NCBI RefSeq assembly: GCF_000002995.4
Contig: NW_025062476.1
Coordinates: forward strand, 6,189,001-6,253,000
DNA from: Brugia malayi
Taxonomy: Eukaryota; Nematoda; Chromadorea; Rhabditida; Onchocercidae
Reading direction: 5' to 3'
Length of the DNA stretch: 64,000 bases
Numbering within the stretch: position 1 is the first letter of the stretch; each line of letters starts with the position of its first letter. The notes under the pieces were generated by a model, which was not told the origin of the DNA, did no database searches, and worked only from the letters and a program-made list of their open reading frames with translations. A program made the position numbers and the translations under genes. Below, piece by piece: positions 61,001-64,000 of this stretch.

Positions 61001-63795
61001 TAGTGAAAGCAGGTACTAATTGTTAGCAAAAATTATTCTACTTATTTAAAAAAAAAAGAGAAAAAACAATTTTGTCCGGTAGTTGGTAAGTATGGACTAG
61101 AAATGTCTGAAAAAGAATCCATCTAGAATAAAGCAAAAAATTCTGAATATGTAAGTGAAAAGAAAGCAGGTGAGACCATTTATATTGGTAGTTGTAAAAT
61201 CGAAGTAGACAGATAGAAAATTCAAAATGCATTACGCCATTTAGGACCTTTCGGGTGTGCGCCATATATTTGCTTGCTTTATTTCACTAATTAGTAAAAC
61301 GTTACTTTGTTGACAAAAACGTAGTCGGAATCTTCTCTTTCTTTCGAAGAAGCTTTTACGCTATAATTATTTAATGTGGTGCCAATTAACAGGACATATT
61401 ATGGGAATGGTACAAATAGCTGATACTAGTTTTGTTGTACAGTTACTGTCTCTTAAATTTTTATTCAAACAACAAGAGTTACAAGTTAATGGTGCACTAA
61501 GCAATCGCTTATTTTAGTTTAATCTTTTGATTTCATTCGTATTCACATCCTAATCTTATCAAAGAAATGTATTCGTAGGCTTTAAGTAGTTGGAAAATAT
61601 CTGCTTTTTTGATTGAAATCGAATCAAAATTGTTAAACGAATCAGACTTTGAAGATTTTCTGATAAATTAATACATTGCGCCTGATTATAAATTGTAATC
61701 TTCGTAAAAAAAATCACTGACTTGCAATTGTTAAAATCGACCCCTTAAAAATGTTAAAACCGAATTGAAAATTAAAATCTTACTTCCCAACCTTAGAATG
61801 AAGATTTTTGTCTTGAGCAATTTGGTGATTTTAAATTATACCAACCTTAGCTTCACTCTTTTTAGTCCATCAACCACTTTCGACTAACTAGAATAATAAT
61901 AATTTGAAATGACAGAATCAAGTCATTATGTTGATTTTATGATGAACTTGGAGATTTAGGAAAAACGTTACTTTTGGGATTACAAAATTTCATGACTTTA
62001 ATTTAAAAAAATATCTTTTAAAATAACAAAGTGGTTATTGGATGATTTTGTTTCTACCCGTAAAAACAGTAGCACAAGATACTTTGCTCCTGTCTGAGAC
62101 AAGAAACAGCTGCTTTCAAATTTTGTTTCTCGGAATCAAGAAAACTTCTGTTTTTTGAAGTTCATGAGCGAACGAATATTGCTACAACTGAAATCATTTA
62201 TAGAGACTTGTTAATAAAAATGATTTTATGGATTTTGGGTTGTTACTCTTACTAACGATATGCTGGACAAATGGATGATTCATATTATATTTGATCAAGA
62301 AAGCGATTGTTATGGCTTTGGACGCGTTTCAATAGAAAATCTCAAGAAATTCTCGTCTACATGTTAAAATGATAAGTCAAAATTCCAAAATATTCTTTGT
62401 TGTTTCTGTAAGGGTATTATTGGTCAGAGTACATCTCACTAAGCACTAGATATAAATTTCGGGATAAATCCATGAATATTGAAGTCTCCAAGAGTAAAGT
62501 GGTTCATTCGAAGTTAATCAATGTTTTCTCCTCAGAAACTGTCATGTTAATTGATTACACTGTAAACATGATGTCCTTAAAAGATAACATCATCCCATAA
62601 AATCTCTTAGTTGCCTTTAAAACACACATGTAAGACTAATTTTAGAACTAACAATGATAACACATTTCACCATAATTCTAAAAATGAGGAAAACACTAAG
62701 ACGATGCAAAAACTCATCCGCTACATTTTCTTTAGTCGTATATCTTCCTATCATCTTTTCTTTTCCCCTTCTGTTCTTTGAAAGTAAGTTGCAAGATAAG
62801 AATGTATAAAAGTTTTTTCACATATCATATCATCTTTTGTTTTATAATAAAGAATGGCCCTTCACCTTTTGTTTATAATAAAGAAGGTAATTCACAAACA
62901 TGCAGTCACAAGCTATTCTGAAAAGAACCATAATCAATTCACTGCATACTAAAATTCTTAAGGAAAGAGCTACTATTCTATTGGTCAAAAAATAATTTAC
63001 AATACCAAATTTAACTTAAAATCTAATGATTTGGGATTTTGAAAAGAAGCTATGCAATTTATGTATCATTTGAAGAGATAAAGATATCACGTGCACTAAT
63101 TCAGAGGTTGCAGAAATAATCTGGAACTAATAGCCCAGCAAGTTATAATCTGCTACACATGATCAGTAAAAGTATACAATTATTGATAAAAGTCACTTTA
63201 ATTTTTAAAAAATCTGGAATGAAAAAAAAAGCATACAATTATACTGAAAGGAAATACCACATTGATTGCATTCTAGACGTAACGAAGAAAACAAGATGTA
63301 TATGAAGATTATACACATCAGTCTAAACTTTGAGATATTAGTTTTCATTTGTTTTATGCCAACAAAGAAACGTTAAAAATCAAGCTTCACAGAGCTACAT
63401 ATTTAATCATGAGTGCTAACTATTCAAAATAAGATTCCTCTTTTACAAACTGTATTAACAAACGACATGATTCACAAATGATGTCACTTTAATCGAGCAG
63501 ACGAGACATAGTGGATAGTCGTACGACATGAACATGAAAAACGTGTGTATCTGCTAAAACAAGCACTAGAAAATATCCGAGAAAAATAAGAATAATTATA
63601 ACCAGTTCAAAATGCATTACCTACAAAAACTTACTCTTCACTCAGAATTACATATTTTATGACTTTGTGATATAAAAAAAAGATAAACTTGGAACTATCA
63701 TTAGTGACCGGAAAAGCAGACATTGGTGATAACGATAACTGTGGAAAACTGGAAAATAACAAAATATAAGAAACAAACAGTTAGTTATCAGTTGA
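58019..63795. other. 5.8 kb intergenic, no gene recognised
   Basis: AT-rich sequence with scattered short frames (59567-59773, 60461-60652, 61038-61265) that lack splice context or recognisable protein features. It holds the 5' flank of the Ser-rich gene and the 3' flank of the CHMP4 gene. Confidence 0.6.
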
Positions 63796-63963
63796 TCAAG
63801 CATTTGCCCAAGCTTCTAATTCGGCTAAGTCATCATCCTCTTGTTGTTTTTTAGCAGTAATTTTCTTTCCGGATACTGGAAATTCAGCAGTTGGGGCTTC
63901 AGGTAAAGCTGATACAGATGCTGGTGTCGGTCCAACATCGAGAAGTTGCTTATCAAGCTCTTC
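63796..63963 (-). CDS. vps-32: CHMP4 / Snf7 (vps-32) ESCRT-III subunit, last exon
   Basis: C-terminal 55 codons plus TGA of the main ESCRT-III filament protein, which acts in multivesicular body formation, abscission and membrane repair. The exon starts after ccttgcag and reads EELDKQLLDVG, a Pro/Ala/Thr-rich linker with LPEAPTAEFP, then KKQQEDDDLAELEAWANA. This parallels the CHMP4 order: end of helix 5 (ELAQELLNVG), the variable P-rich linker, and the acidic DDDMKELENWA helix that binds the Bro1 domain of ALIX. The rest of the gene lies right of the window. Other CHMP families lack the terminal acidic LxxLxxW helix, which favours CHMP4. Confidence 0.8.
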   Translation of the reverse strand, partial: EELDKQLLDVGPTPASVSALPEAPTAEFPVSGKKITAKKQQEDDDLAELEAWANA

Positions 63964-64000
63964 CTGCAAGGAATTTTGATGATTAGTCAGAAATTATCCA

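Overview
The window reads as nuclear DNA of a parasitic nematode, most likely a clade III (spirurid or filarial) worm. The evidence is strongly AT-rich DNA, many short phase-consistent exons separated by introns of roughly 100-350 nt, nematode-only families (cuticle collagens, cuticlin-type ZP protein, MSP domain) and first exons that begin just after a 3' splice signal, as expected for spliced-leader addition. The species is an inference. No bacterial genes, rRNA, tRNA or CRISPR arrays were seen. All gene models were built by hand from reading frame, splice signals, intron phase and remembered family consensus; no alignment was run.

Layout. 0.2-3.7 kb (+): 3' part of a cuticlin-like ZP-domain gene whose start lies left of the window. 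6.7-8.1 kb (+): small J-domain membrane protein, DNAJC4/dnj-4 type. 9.2-10.4 kb (+): coiled-coil protein resembling dynactin subunit 3. 12.7-23.5 kb: cluster of three related cuticle collagens, two forward and one reverse. The first of these carries an in-frame TAG just before its conserved C-terminal tail. 23.5-34.4 kb: an 11 kb AT-rich stretch with no recognisable gene, between divergent start sites. 34.4-41.2 kb (+): complete 19-exon DEG/ENaC (degenerin) channel of about 1,084 residues with a very large ectodomain insertion. 41.7-44.0 kb (-): an all-phase-0 exon chain that appears to fuse a REEP/TB2-DP1/HVA22-type ER membrane segment to an MSP domain. 45.4-55.5 kb (-): complete 17-exon diacylglycerol kinase of zeta/iota type, about 989 residues, with one GC-AG intron. 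55.6-56.2 kb: a G-rich island upstream of the kinase. 57.5-58.0 kb (-): two exons of an unrecognised Ser-rich protein. 63.8 kb (-): last exon of a CHMP4/Snf7 (vps-32) ESCRT-III subunit running off the right edge.

The genes do not form one pathway. The ZP protein and the collagens are all extracellular-matrix (cuticle) components. The degenerin is a cation channel, the kinase ends diacylglycerol signalling, and the J protein, dynactin-like, REEP-MSP and CHMP4 genes concern organelles and membrane traffic. The observations most worth checking are the REEP-MSP fusion, the degenerin insertion together with its tandem duplicated 3' splice site beside the pore helix, and the collagen with the internal stop.
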